Source: an uncultured Chitinophaga sp. (lineage in GTDB: Bacteria; Bacteroidota; Bacteroidia; Chitinophagales; Chitinophagaceae). From it: DNA of 64,000 nucleotides. Below the pieces are notes generated by a model, which saw only the letters and a list, made by a program, of their open reading frames with translations, did not search any database and was not told where the DNA came from. The translations under genes were made by a program, and so were the position numbers. Below, in pieces: positions 33,773-42,733 of this stretch. The stretch lies in contig NZ_CALEJS010000012.1 of assembly GCF_937898475.1 (NCBI RefSeq), forward strand, positions 1 through 64,000. The letters are read 5' to 3'. The number at the start of each line of letters is the position of its first letter. Positions within the stretch are counted from its first letter, which is position 1.

Positions 33773-34879
33773 TTATAATTTGAAGAATATCTTTTTCTGA
33801 TTTAACCAATAACAGAGATACCATTCCAGTACCCATACCGCCAGGGCGGATAATACGGCCTGAATGGCCGCGGGTACCTGTAACCATCCCGTAAAACCGT
33901 TTACAAAAATGCCCACCGCTCCGTTCACCCATTGTGCGCCTACTGTTTCGAAGAACAGGTAGATAAAAATGGAGTTCATGCCTATCACGACCGCTATCCA
34001 GGTAAAGCGTTTGTGGTCCCTGATGTCTATCCACCAGTAAAGCGCCGCCAGCAGGAGGGTGACCCAGCCCAGGGAAGTGATCACAAAGCCCGCGGTGCAG
34101 ATCCTTTTGATGATGGGTGAAATGCCGCTAAGGTCCAGTCCATAGCCCACCAGCAAAGCGATACCGCCGGCTGCCGCCAAAGCCTTTATCTTAACTGCAT
34201 TGGACCATGGCTGCATCAGCAGCTTGCCCGCTGTAACCCCCAGGATGGTATGTGCGGAAGTGGGCACACAGTTGAATGCCACCCAGCCACCTTCGTTGAT
34301 CTTGTCCATAAGCAAGGTATCTACATAGGCGCCGAAATTATGCCCCTGTGTAAAGGGCTGGTCGAAGCCGGGCACCTGCACCATGTGGTACAGTATTTCG
34401 CTAAGCAGCACCATGGCCAGCGCCACCGCAATTTGCACACCAAACGATCGGCGTACCAGGAAATAAGCTACCAATGAGGTGAAGGATAGTTGCGTAAGTA
34501 CGTTCCAGAGCTCCCATACCAGGCGGCCGGCATAAATGCAGTGTAAACCGGTGCCTGCGAGGAAGAGCTTCAGACAACGCCAGGCGATATGCCTGAAATT
34601 GTCCCGTTCAGACACGCCTTTGGCGCGTTTACGCGCTACTGAAATGTACATCGCTGTACCCGCGATGAACATGAAGGCGGGTTGTACCAGGTCCCACAGG
34701 CGCAGGCCGTGCCAGGGGTGGTGAAAGAACTGCGTGATAATGCTGTTAAACAGAACGCCTCCTTCCAGCTCGTGTAATGATTCGTACACACGGCAGCTTT
34801 CAGCGGCGAGCAGTAACATGATAACGCCGCGCATTACATCGAGCGATAGCAGCCTGTTATTGGCTTTTAATTGATCCAT
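33773..34879 (-). CDS. DUF5009/acyltransferase-like membrane protein (NagX, heparan-glucosaminide N-acetyltransferase-like)
   Basis: A 368-residue integral membrane protein with about ten hydrophobic helices. It has the family N-terminus RLLSLDVMRGVIMLLLAAES (S-LDVxRG). The conserved catalytic-region His cluster in related enzymes is suggested by QFFHHPWHGLRLWDLVQPAF; further, MFIAGTAMYISV follows the usual FxFIxG pattern. Human HGSNAT transfers acetyl from acetyl-CoA across the membrane to terminal glucosamine. Bacterial members are linked to amino-sugar uptake loci, but their reaction is mostly unproven. It stands between the PKD lipoprotein and the GH109-like gene in the same operon, with 4-5 base gaps. 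Confidence 0.85.
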   Translation of the reverse strand: MDQLKANNRLLSLDVMRGVIMLLLAAESCRVYESLHELEGGVLFNSIITQFFHHPWHGLRLWDLVQPAFMFIAGTAMYISVARKRAKGVSERDNFRHIAWRCLKLFLAGTGLHCIYAGRLVWELWNVLTQLSFTSLVAYFLVRRSFGVQIAVALAMVLLSEILYHMVQVPGFDQPFTQGHNFGAYVDTLLMDKINEGGWVAFNCVPTSAHTILGVTAGKLLMQPWSNAVKIKALAAAGGIALLVGYGLDLSGISPIIKRICTAGFVITSLGWVTLLLAALYWWIDIRDHKRFTWIAVVIGMNSIFIYLFFETVGAQWVNGAVGIFVNGFTGWLQVPAAIQAVLSALAVWVLEWYLCYWLNQKKIFFKL

Positions 34880-34884
34880 AGGGT

Positions 34885-35739
34885 TTATTCAAAATTAACC
34901 TGGATAGCAGCGCCGCCGGGAGACGGAACGCGTCCAAGACCGGCAGACCAGTCATTCTTTGTAGTGAAAATAGCAAATTTAAATGCAGTTGTTGCTGCAA
35001 GCCCTTTCAGCTTGCCCCGGCTGATGCGCATCTCAAATTTGAAAGTGCCGCCGCTTTCTACGTTGTAGCCGGTGGCGTAGAACTCCGAAGCACTGCTAAG
35101 GTCCCAGTCGAAAGCGTTTTGAGCGCCTTTGTGTGTAAAGGCATCCAGCCAGTTGCCAAATACGGTGCCTTCCAGCAATACGTCGAAACCGGCGCCTGTA
35201 ACGTCTGTGGTATAACCGGTGCCCGGGTCATTGTCTGTATCCAGGTAGAAATCGAAGATGTCGCCGTTGGCTTTTTGGGTGGATCCTTCAATGTAGAAAT
35301 ACACGTACTGCGCATCGTAATCCACCTTTATTTGTTTGAAGTAAGGATCGTTGGCCGGTGGTGTTACTACGTATTGTGTAACGTCATCCCAATCTGCAAA
35401 AGAATTGTCGTTCAGCTTAACAGGAGATGTTTTGGCAATAAAGATCACAGTGGAGCCTTCGGCCACTGCGCCGTCTTTATTGGTAGCGTAGAGGGTAGGT
35501 ACGTATTTGCCTTTACCGGGATAGGTGTGCACCGGGCTTTCTTCGGTTGAGGTTTCGCCGTCGCCAAAATCCCATTTGTAAGATACCGCCCCACTGGTTT
35601 CATTTGTAAAGGTAACGGTCCTGTCTTCTATCGTTACCGTATAGAGGACGTCTGGTGCGGGCGTAGTTTCGTCTTTCTTACATCCGCCTGCCACAGCAGC
35701 CAGCAACAGGCTATAGCATATATGTCTGATGATCTTCAT
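34885..35739 (-). CDS. PKD-domain surface lipoprotein of the SusCD operon
   Basis: A 284-residue lipoprotein: the signal peptide ends in AAVAGGCKKDE (lipobox Cys about residue 20). A PKD domain follows at about 30-100 (VTFTNETSGAVSYKWDFGDGE, with the WDFGDG signature). A C-terminal beta-sandwich domain resembles carbohydrate-binding module family 9 (FADWDDVTQY, QYVYFYIEGS, DFYLDTDNDPGTGY, FKFEMRISR). The composition of acidic and aromatic residues fits a surface glycan-binding protein, the role that SusE/F-like proteins have in PULs. The spacing of 18 bases behind SusD, and 5 bases before the acyltransferase, supports operon membership. Confidence 0.85.
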   Translation of the reverse strand: MKIIRHICYSLLLAAVAGGCKKDETTPAPDVLYTVTIEDRTVTFTNETSGAVSYKWDFGDGETSTEESPVHTYPGKGKYVPTLYATNKDGAVAEGSTVIFIAKTSPVKLNDNSFADWDDVTQYVVTPPANDPYFKQIKVDYDAQYVYFYIEGSTQKANGDIFDFYLDTDNDPGTGYTTDVTGAGFDVLLEGTVFGNWLDAFTHKGAQNAFDWDLSSASEFYATGYNVESGGTFKFEMRISRGKLKGLAATTAFKFAIFTTKNDWSAGLGRVPSPGGAAIQVNFE

Positions 35740-35757
35740 GATAATACGGATTAGTGA

Positions 35758-37272
35758 TTAAGGATTCTGCCTGCACAATGTATTGGTCTGCACTTCATCG
35801 ATCGGTATAAAATAAATGATCCTGTTGGCATCCCATTTAACGATCATATTGGCATAACCGGCGGGCGTGGCAGACAGGTTAATATCAGACTCTTTCAGGC
35901 CAGGCAGGTGATAGCCCCAGTACGTGCGGTTCATGTCGCGTTTGTTGCGGTATACGTCAAAATTGCGGTGCCCTTCAAAGGCCAGTTCTATGCGCCTTTC
36001 CTTCAGTACAATATCCAGCGCGGTTTTACCGGCGGGTAGTGTACGGTTGTACAAGGCATTTTGCAGACCGCGGTTGCTTCGGATTATATCAACGTTATCC
36101 AGCGCTTCGGCTGTATTGCCTTTTTTGGCGGCCGCTTCCGCTTTGTTCAGGTACATTTCTGCCAGGCGAAAAAGGATAGGAGAGCTGAGTGTAGGGCTGC
36201 CTCCCTGGAAGGAGAATTTGGTAATATAATAGGTTTCAATACCGTTCTTTTTCTGGATAACCCCGTTGCCGTCTTTCAGCGGCACTATATAGGACCAGCG
36301 AACATCTTCCGGATGTTCAGACATGGTATCGCGCAGGGACTGCGATGCAAATTCTTCTCCCCAGCCGGAGTTGCCGTCTGAATACAGCATAGAGGCAATG
36401 GACCCGGCTTTACCGTAATCGTCCGCCGCAGTCATCGCCACGCAGAAAATGGTTTCCTTACCAGCCATGGCATTGGCGAACAGTTGCGGGAATGTTTGCG
36501 CTGTTTCCAGGGAGAAACGGTTGGAGGCGATCACTTTATCTGCATAAAATGCAGTGCTGTCATTATCTCCTTTGTAGAGGTAGGCCCTTGATAACAGTGC
36601 CCAGGCGGCTTCCTTAGAACCGAATTGCACGCCACGTGGACGGTTCATCAATTCTGCGCCTTTCTGTGCGTCTGCTATTATGGAGGCATATACCTCTGCA
36701 ACGGTGGATCTTCCTTTTAATGCTTCATCGCTGGTGGAAGTACGCAGCAGGATGCCGTCTGCACCGGCGTCCTGTGTATATGGTCTTGCAAACAGGCGCA
36801 TCAGGCTGAAATGGCAGAATGCGCGCAGGAAGTAACATTCTCCGAGCAACTGTTTCACGTTATCGTCAGGATTGGCAATCTTCTCCGCAGATTCTATAAC
36901 GGTATTGGCATCGTTGATGATCTTGTAGGAGATATACCAGAAGTAACGGCTGTTGGTCTGGGTAGCAGTATGATCCAGCGAGAAGCTGTAATACAGCGGA
37001 TCAGTGGTAGTTTGCGCGCAGACAATATCATCTGAAGCAAAATCACTAAGCTGAAAATACTGGCGCAGGTACATGTTATTACCGTCTACCGTTCCATTGA
37101 AGGATACGTGATCCTTAAAAAGGGCATAGGCGCCGTTCAATGCCTGCTGTAAGCCCTGTGTGGTGCCGGTGAGCTGACCGGTGTTCAACGCATCGCTGGG
37201 ATTTACATCTTTCAGACAGCCGGCCATCAGCAGCGGTAAACAAAGTATGATGAGAAGGTATCTTGTACGCAT
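35758..37272 (-). CDS. SusD/RagB-family nutrient-binding lipoprotein
   Basis: A 504-residue surface lipoprotein that caps the SusC channel and captures glycans. The signal peptide ends LLMAGCLKDVNP (lipobox Cys at about residue 19). SusD features: the TPR-like region (ARTALQ-type helices) with RAFCHFSLMRLFARPYTQDA, AWALLSRAYLYKGDNDSTAF, LFRLAEMYLNKAEAAAKKG (very typical) and LKERRIELAFEGHRNFDVYR (typical). The C-terminal segment YFIPIDEVQTNTLC replaces the usual ending FPIPxxExxxNP. It follows the SusC gene by 14 bases. Together with SusC it defines the polysaccharide utilization locus. Confidence 0.96.
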   Translation of the reverse strand: MRTRYLLIILCLPLLMAGCLKDVNPSDALNTGQLTGTTQGLQQALNGAYALFKDHVSFNGTVDGNNMYLRQYFQLSDFASDDIVCAQTTTDPLYYSFSLDHTATQTNSRYFWYISYKIINDANTVIESAEKIANPDDNVKQLLGECYFLRAFCHFSLMRLFARPYTQDAGADGILLRTSTSDEALKGRSTVAEVYASIIADAQKGAELMNRPRGVQFGSKEAAWALLSRAYLYKGDNDSTAFYADKVIASNRFSLETAQTFPQLFANAMAGKETIFCVAMTAADDYGKAGSIASMLYSDGNSGWGEEFASQSLRDTMSEHPEDVRWSYIVPLKDGNGVIQKKNGIETYYITKFSFQGGSPTLSSPILFRLAEMYLNKAEAAAKKGNTAEALDNVDIIRSNRGLQNALYNRTLPAGKTALDIVLKERRIELAFEGHRNFDVYRNKRDMNRTYWGYHLPGLKESDINLSATPAGYANMIVKWDANRIIYFIPIDEVQTNTLCRQNP

Positions 37273-37286
37273 GATCGTAAATTTTA

Positions 37287-40200
37287 TCAGAACCGGAGGT
37301 TCACATTTAACAGGTACTGGCGGTTATTGGGATACTTGAAGTCGGACACGCCCGGCATGATATAACTGCCTGTAGCAATTGTGGTAGACGGGTCCTGGCC
37401 CAGGAATTTCGTGAACGTATGCACATTATCGGCAGATAGCGAGATCGTTACATCATCCAGGTGCAGGCGGTTCACCCACAGCTTTGGCAGGGAATAGCCC
37501 AGCGTGATATTGCGGATGGCGAAGAAGCTGCCGTCTTTCAGGAAACGGGTGGAGGTTTCTGTGGCGTTGGCGGCGTTCTGCGGACTAGGCTCTGTGGCAT
37601 TGTCTCCGGGCTTTGTCCAGGTGCTGTAACCATCCGGCAGTACAATCTGGTTGTAGTAGGGTTCTATCCCGTCGTTCATTACAAAGCGCAATGCATTGCT
37701 GAACACTTTGTTACCGGAAATGAAATAAGCGTTCGCGCTCAGGGAAAGGTTTTTGTACTTCCACTGGGAGTTGATGCCGCCCTGGAATTTTGGCAGGGCA
37801 GAACCTACTTCCTGGTAGGTGGCGCTGGAATAATCGGAGGTGGCTTCGCGGGAGATGATCTTGCCATCTGCATCGCGGTTTACCTTTTCCCACTGGGGCG
37901 CACCGGTTTCGGCATTTACGCCCAGCCATCTGGGCATATAGAATTCATACAGGTTACCATCGTTACGGTAGATCTGCGAAATACTCCAGGTAGGCTGTGT
38001 GCGGATAATATCGCTGGGCAGTTTTCGCAGCTTGTTTGAATTGAAGTTGATGTTAAAATCGGTATTCCATTCAAAATCCCGCGTTTTGATATTGATGCTG
38101 CTTACCGCTATCTCAATACCCTTGTTCACAATTTCACCTGCATTTTCCCAACGCTGTTCAAAGCCGATGGAGAGAGGCTGGGATACCTGCAGCAGCAGGT
38201 TTTTAGTGGTGTTATTATACGCGTCTACCGTGAGGTTGATGCGTTTAAAGATGCCGAGGTCTACGCCCACATTGACCTGGTGTTTACTTTCCCAGGTAAG
38301 GTCCGGACTGGGTAGCTGCAGCGGTACGGCTGCCGTACCGCCGTTGTATTGGCTGTTAAGTGCGTAAAGGCCCAGGTAGCGGGAAGAGCCGATATCCTGC
38401 GTGCCGGTAACGCCATAACTTACACGCAGTTTCAGGTTATCTACTAGGCGGCTTTGTTGCAGGAAAGCTTCATTGCTTATCAGCCAGGCAGCGGATATGG
38501 CAGGGAAGGAGCCATAGCGGTTAGAGCGGGGAAAATTGGTGGAACCATCTACGCGGTAAGAACCGGTAAGGAAGTACTTCTCCTTGTAACCATAGCTTAC
38601 CTGGGAGATGAGTGACTGCAGGATGGCCTGGTCGTCATAGCCATTTACCAGCTGGGTATTGGATACTACATTCAGCACTTTCAGTCCTTCCGGCAGTCCT
38701 TTACCGGAGGCGCCTACCACTTCTGTTTTGCTGTTCTCTATGGCAATACCTGCCAGGCCATTGAGGCTGTGATCTCCAAAACGGAAATTGAATTTCAGCA
38801 GGTCGTTGGAGATAATGCCATAGTTCAGAGTGCCGAGCTCATTGAGGAAGCCGGTATTGTTGTATAGTCCGGCTACCACGGGAGAGTAGTAGTCCTTTGC
38901 TTTGTTGTAGTTCACCGCGCCGCGGTTGTTGCTTGAAAACGAAAGCCAGTCGGTGATCTGTACATTCAGGTTCAGGTCATAATTGGCATTAAAGCTTTTG
39001 TAGGGATGGTTGGAGTTCTGGATGGTATGTATGGGGTTGGTCTTATCCCTTGACCACCATTTGGCGGTGGTATTGCCGTCTACATATACCGGCTGGCCGT
39101 TGGCGTCATACGGATTATCCCAGGGCATGTTCAGGTATGCGTAGAAAACGTCTTCGTAGTTGAAGCTTTTACCCGTGGCGGCGCTGATGTTGATATTATT
39201 GGTCACGCTTACGCTTTTGGTGAAGTGATGCGTGGCATTGGCGCGAAGGTTCACACGCTGAAAACTGGTATTAAGAAAAGTGCCTTTTTCGTGATAATAG
39301 GAAATGCTGGTATAGTATTCCGTCTTTTCATTGCCGCCGCTCGCAGACAGGAAGATGTTCTGCATAGGTGCGGTGCGGAACATGGTAGTAAGCCAGTTGT
39401 AGTTTTGGTTACGTAGTTCGCGGGGACGTTCATCATAAAATTTCAGCAGGTCAATCTTGTAGGAGTTGTCATTACCTCCGGGGATGTAGTCGCGGTAGAA
39501 CTCTTTGTGGCGTTCGTATAGCTGGCTGCCGTTCATCATGGTCATCTTCCCGTAGTCTGGTTTACGGAAGCCGGTAGTGATCTTTGTTTCGAAGCGGGTT
39601 TTACCACCGCGGCCCCTCTTGGTAGTGACAATGATCACGCCTGCATTGGCCTGCGAGCCATACATGGCGGTGGCGCCGGCATCTTTCAGTACGGTGATGT
39701 TCTCAACATCATTCGGGTCAAAATTGCCGCCGATAATGCCATCTACCACGTATAGCGGTGTTTGGGAAGCGTTCACAGAAGAAACGCCCCTGAGGCGTAT
39801 CTCTGCCTGGCTGCCTGGTACGCCGGAGCTGTTGATCACCTGCAGGCCGGCTACCTTGCCCTGGAGCATGGAGCCCACATCGTTGGTGGTCACGTCTTTC
39901 AGCTTTTCCGAAGAAACAACGCTGACGGCGCTGGTGAGCGCTGCCTTCTTTTTATCACTGTAACCCACTACTACTATCTCATTAAAGTTGCGGGTATCTT
40001 CCTGGAGGGTAATGAAGGCCACTTTACCAGCTGGTATCGGCGTTTCACTGGTTACATAGCCGATATTACTGATCACCAGGGTACCGCCGGCAGGGACATC
40101 TTTGAGCTGGAACTGGCCTTGTTCATTGGTTTGCGTACCCCTGGCAGTATTTTTTACCATTACGGTAGCGCCGGGCAGCGGGATATTACCGGCGCCTGTT

Positions 40201-40658
40201 ACGGTACCGGTAACGGTAATGAGGGTATCGGCAAAATGCTGTGGGGGCGCGTTGGTTGTTGGAATGCGCCTGATCACGAAGCTGCTGCCTTCCAGCGAGT
40301 AGGTGAGCTGTTGCTGTTTGAGGCATTGTTCAAGTACTTCCTGTACGGTAGCATCTTTCACTTTGATGGAAACAGGCCGGGCGCCGGCCAGTACTTTTTC
40401 GGAGTACACGATAGACACGCCGGTTTGTGTGATGATCTCCGCGAACACTTTCTGCAGTGGCATCTGTTTAACGGACAAGGTTACCCGCTGCGAGTAGGCC
40501 GCTGCACTCACCTGCAGGCAGGAGATCAGGAGGAGGAATGCGGTTCCTTTGATCTGCATAAGGATCTTTCTTTTAAGGTCCCGGTCTGTAAGGACGCGGT
40601 AAATTTTGGTTGACGGCCCGCGCCAATAGCGGGCCAATGCATGACAAATGAATTGCAT
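37287..40658 (-). CDS. SusC/RagA-family TonB-linked outer-membrane transporter with STN signalling domain
   Basis: An 1123-residue transporter. After a long basic N-terminal region the signal helix reads GTAFLLLISCLQVSAAAYSQ. The STN (secretin/TonB short N-terminal) domain follows at about 60-125 (VTLSVKQMPLQKVFAEIITQ). A carboxypeptidase-like domain (TVTGTVTGAGNIPLPGATVM) follows, then the plug with VGYSDKKKAALTSAVSVV, GVPGSQAEIRLRGVSSV and TPLYVVDGIIGGNFDPNDVE. A large barrel ends NNRQYLLNVNLRF. The STN domain is what relays ligand binding to FecR and its sigma factor, encoded upstream. An internal start at 40559 would also give a signal peptide; the longer start fits homologues I recall. 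Confidence 0.96.
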   Translation of the reverse strand: MQFICHALARYWRGPSTKIYRVLTDRDLKRKILMQIKGTAFLLLISCLQVSAAAYSQRVTLSVKQMPLQKVFAEIITQTGVSIVYSEKVLAGARPVSIKVKDATVQEVLEQCLKQQQLTYSLEGSSFVIRRIPTTNAPPQHFADTLITVTGTVTGAGNIPLPGATVMVKNTARGTQTNEQGQFQLKDVPAGGTLVISNIGYVTSETPIPAGKVAFITLQEDTRNFNEIVVVGYSDKKKAALTSAVSVVSSEKLKDVTTNDVGSMLQGKVAGLQVINSSGVPGSQAEIRLRGVSSVNASQTPLYVVDGIIGGNFDPNDVENITVLKDAGATAMYGSQANAGVIIVTTKRGRGGKTRFETKITTGFRKPDYGKMTMMNGSQLYERHKEFYRDYIPGGNDNSYKIDLLKFYDERPRELRNQNYNWLTTMFRTAPMQNIFLSASGGNEKTEYYTSISYYHEKGTFLNTSFQRVNLRANATHHFTKSVSVTNNINISAATGKSFNYEDVFYAYLNMPWDNPYDANGQPVYVDGNTTAKWWSRDKTNPIHTIQNSNHPYKSFNANYDLNLNVQITDWLSFSSNNRGAVNYNKAKDYYSPVVAGLYNNTGFLNELGTLNYGIISNDLLKFNFRFGDHSLNGLAGIAIENSKTEVVGASGKGLPEGLKVLNVVSNTQLVNGYDDQAILQSLISQVSYGYKEKYFLTGSYRVDGSTNFPRSNRYGSFPAISAAWLISNEAFLQQSRLVDNLKLRVSYGVTGTQDIGSSRYLGLYALNSQYNGGTAAVPLQLPSPDLTWESKHQVNVGVDLGIFKRINLTVDAYNNTTKNLLLQVSQPLSIGFEQRWENAGEIVNKGIEIAVSSINIKTRDFEWNTDFNINFNSNKLRKLPSDIIRTQPTWSISQIYRNDGNLYEFYMPRWLGVNAETGAPQWEKVNRDADGKIISREATSDYSSATYQEVGSALPKFQGGINSQWKYKNLSLSANAYFISGNKVFSNALRFVMNDGIEPYYNQIVLPDGYSTWTKPGDNATEPSPQNAANATETSTRFLKDGSFFAIRNITLGYSLPKLWVNRLHLDDVTISLSADNVHTFTKFLGQDPSTTIATGSYIMPGVSDFKYPNNRQYLLNVNLRF

Positions 40659-40854
40659 ACTTTTGTGATGTTTGGTAAGTGATTGATCTCAGCGATTTAT
40701 TCTGTTGCCAGACATTCGCCGGGTTCCGATGGCAGTCGGGCCCGGTATTTTTTTTGGTTGATCGATTGATTAAGTCCATGGTCGATGGCCCATGTCATTA
40801 TCTTAATATAACGTGTTGTGTGTTACACGCTATCTGCTATGGACTATCCCCCTC

Positions 40855-42021
40855 TTAAGGCAGTACTAAAACTTTTCTTCCTTCTATCTTAAAATGATTA
40901 AATCCGTTGGCTTCCAGCAGGTTCAGCACACCGGAAAGCTGCAGGCTGCGGGAGATTCCGCCACCATACAGTTCATTGCTGGGCGTCACAGTATAAACAA
41001 TATCCACATCATACCAGCGGGCCACTTCCCGGAGAATGGCCGTAAGCGTCATGTTGTTGAACACGAACAAACCGTTCTTCCAGGCGATGATCTTCTGGAT
41101 ATCCGCCTCCTGCACGGTTAGTGTGTGCTGATCCGTGCTCAGAACGCCCTGCTGTCCGGGTTTCAGTAAACGGGTATTGCCGCCTGCCTTTACCTGCACC
41201 GCTCCTTCTACCAGCGTAGTATTTACGGAAGCTTCATCACCATAGGCCATAATATCGAAGCCGGTGCCCAGCACCTGTACTTCCATGGTATTGACCTTCA
41301 CTTTAAAGGGCTGTGCCGCGTTTTGCGCAACCTCAAAATAACCCTGCCCCTGCAGCTCCACGCTTCTGTCTTTGTCACTAAAGACAGTAGGATAGCGGAG
41401 AGAGGAGGCAGAATTCAGCCATACTTTGGTGCCATCGGGCAGGGTAAGCCTGAACTGCCCGCCCCGTGGGGTGCTCAAAGTATGATAGTGCACATGACCG
41501 TCGGTCTTGCCTTCGTTGTACACCAGTTGCCCGTTTCGGCGGGAGATACTGGTATTACCGGCATTGATTACCTGCTGCCCTGCACTGTCCAGCGTGATGG
41601 TGGTGCCATCGGCCAGTGTTAACAACGCCTTATTAGTACCGGGCGTTATAACAGGACCCGCCTGTTGCGCCATCGGTATTGCCGTTTCAGGACTGGCGTC
41701 AGGCCGTAGCCAGAGCAATACAAATGTGGCAACAGCCACTAATACCGCTGCAGCCGCTGCATAACGCAGAGGGAAGACGCGTTTACGTTGCAATGGTGCC
41801 GGGGAAACAATGTTCCGGTATACACTATCATGGTCTACTTCGGGGAGCACTTCTGTGGACGGGAGATCACGGTAGAAGTCTTCCATAAATTCGTGGAGGG
41901 TGCTTTCATCCGGCGTTTCTGCGATGTATGCAAACAATTCTTCCAGCTCCTGCCGGGTGCAGGTGCTGCTGGTGTAGCGTTGCAAAAGGTATCTTATCCT
42001 GGAAGTATCTTGTGGCATCAT
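40855..42021 (-). CDS. FecR-type anti-sigma factor
   Basis: A 388-residue inner-membrane protein. The cytoplasmic N-terminal region (about 1-80) binds the sigma factor (YTSSTCTRQELEELFAYIAE). One membrane helix at about 85-105 (YAAAAAVLVAVATFVLLWL) follows. A periplasmic FecR domain follows at about 175-280 (TLSTPRGGQFRLTLPDGTKV, WLNSASSLRYPTVFSD, VELQGQGYFEVAQNAAQPF). A C-terminal STN-interacting domain follows (NNMTLTAILREVARWYDVDI). It keeps the ECF sigma factor inactive until SusC binds its glycan. Encoded 65 bases downstream of the sigma factor. Confidence 0.96.
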   Translation of the reverse strand: MMPQDTSRIRYLLQRYTSSTCTRQELEELFAYIAETPDESTLHEFMEDFYRDLPSTEVLPEVDHDSVYRNIVSPAPLQRKRVFPLRYAAAAAVLVAVATFVLLWLRPDASPETAIPMAQQAGPVITPGTNKALLTLADGTTITLDSAGQQVINAGNTSISRRNGQLVYNEGKTDGHVHYHTLSTPRGGQFRLTLPDGTKVWLNSASSLRYPTVFSDKDRSVELQGQGYFEVAQNAAQPFKVKVNTMEVQVLGTGFDIMAYGDEASVNTTLVEGAVQVKAGGNTRLLKPGQQGVLSTDQHTLTVQEADIQKIIAWKNGLFVFNNMTLTAILREVARWYDVDIVYTVTPSNELYGGGISRSLQLSGVLNLLEANGFNHFKIEGRKVLVLP

Positions 42022-42086
42022 GGCATTGCTTGTATAAATAAAGACGAATGGAAATAAAGATAGGACCGCGAAAAATGGAAATATTT

Positions 42087-42674
42087 TTATTTGTGTATTG
42101 TCAGCTGGAACAGCAGGGCAAGCAGGAGGGAGTGCTGCGACAGATAATGCCGGATATGTTTCAGGGTTTCTACCAGCAGGTTCTTGACACGGCTTTTGGA
42201 CAGCCTTAGTTGCCGGCCGATCTCCTCATGGCTGAGCCCCTGCTGGCGGCTCAGCTGAAAGATAGCCTGTTTCTGGGGAGACAGCTGGGTAAGCGCCTGC
42301 TGGATAAGGGCTTTACTTTCCCTGGCGTCCAGCTGCAGCTCCAGGTCGTTGGAGATCTCGGAGATGTTGGCCCAGACCTGGTCAATCAGCCTTTGCTGGA
42401 GGGATACCTTGCGCAGGTGGTCCAGGGTTTTGTTACGGGCGATAATAAAAATGTAGTTACCCACATGAGTGATCTCCGGCAGCTCACACCTGCCCGTCCA
42501 CAAGCGCAGGAAGGTTTCCTGAAGGATGTCTTCCGCATCAATGGCAGAATGCGTCATGTGATAGGCAAAAGCCAGCACGCGCCTGCTATGCCGGGCGTAT
42601 AGCTCACGGAAAGCAGGTTCATCTCCTTCCTTTAATTTTTTCAGTAGATCGTGGTCTGTTATTATTACAGGCAT
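42087..42674 (-). CDS. RNA polymerase ECF sigma factor, sigma-70 family (FecI-like)
   Basis: A 195-residue ECF sigma factor. Region 2 has YARHSRRVLAFAYHMTHSAI, DAEDILQETFLRLWTGR and YIFIIARNKTLDHLRK. Region 4 has LSPQKQAIFQLSRQQGLSHE and IGRQLRLSKSRVKNLL. The C-terminal tail is hydrophobic (SQHSLLLALLFQLTIH), a feature often seen in Bacteroidota FecI-like proteins. It heads the PUL: sigma, FecR, SusC, SusD and the enzymes all lie on the minus strand in one direction. It is expected to transcribe the SusC promoter in the 196-base gap 40659-40854. Confidence 0.96.
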   Translation of the reverse strand: MPVIITDHDLLKKLKEGDEPAFRELYARHSRRVLAFAYHMTHSAIDAEDILQETFLRLWTGRCELPEITHVGNYIFIIARNKTLDHLRKVSLQQRLIDQVWANISEISNDLELQLDARESKALIQQALTQLSPQKQAIFQLSRQQGLSHEEIGRQLRLSKSRVKNLLVETLKHIRHYLSQHSLLLALLFQLTIHK

Positions 42675-42733
42675 CTAACCCAATTTTAGGGAATTTCCGG
42701 GGCTAAAAAAAGGGAAATCCTAAAAATCTGTAT

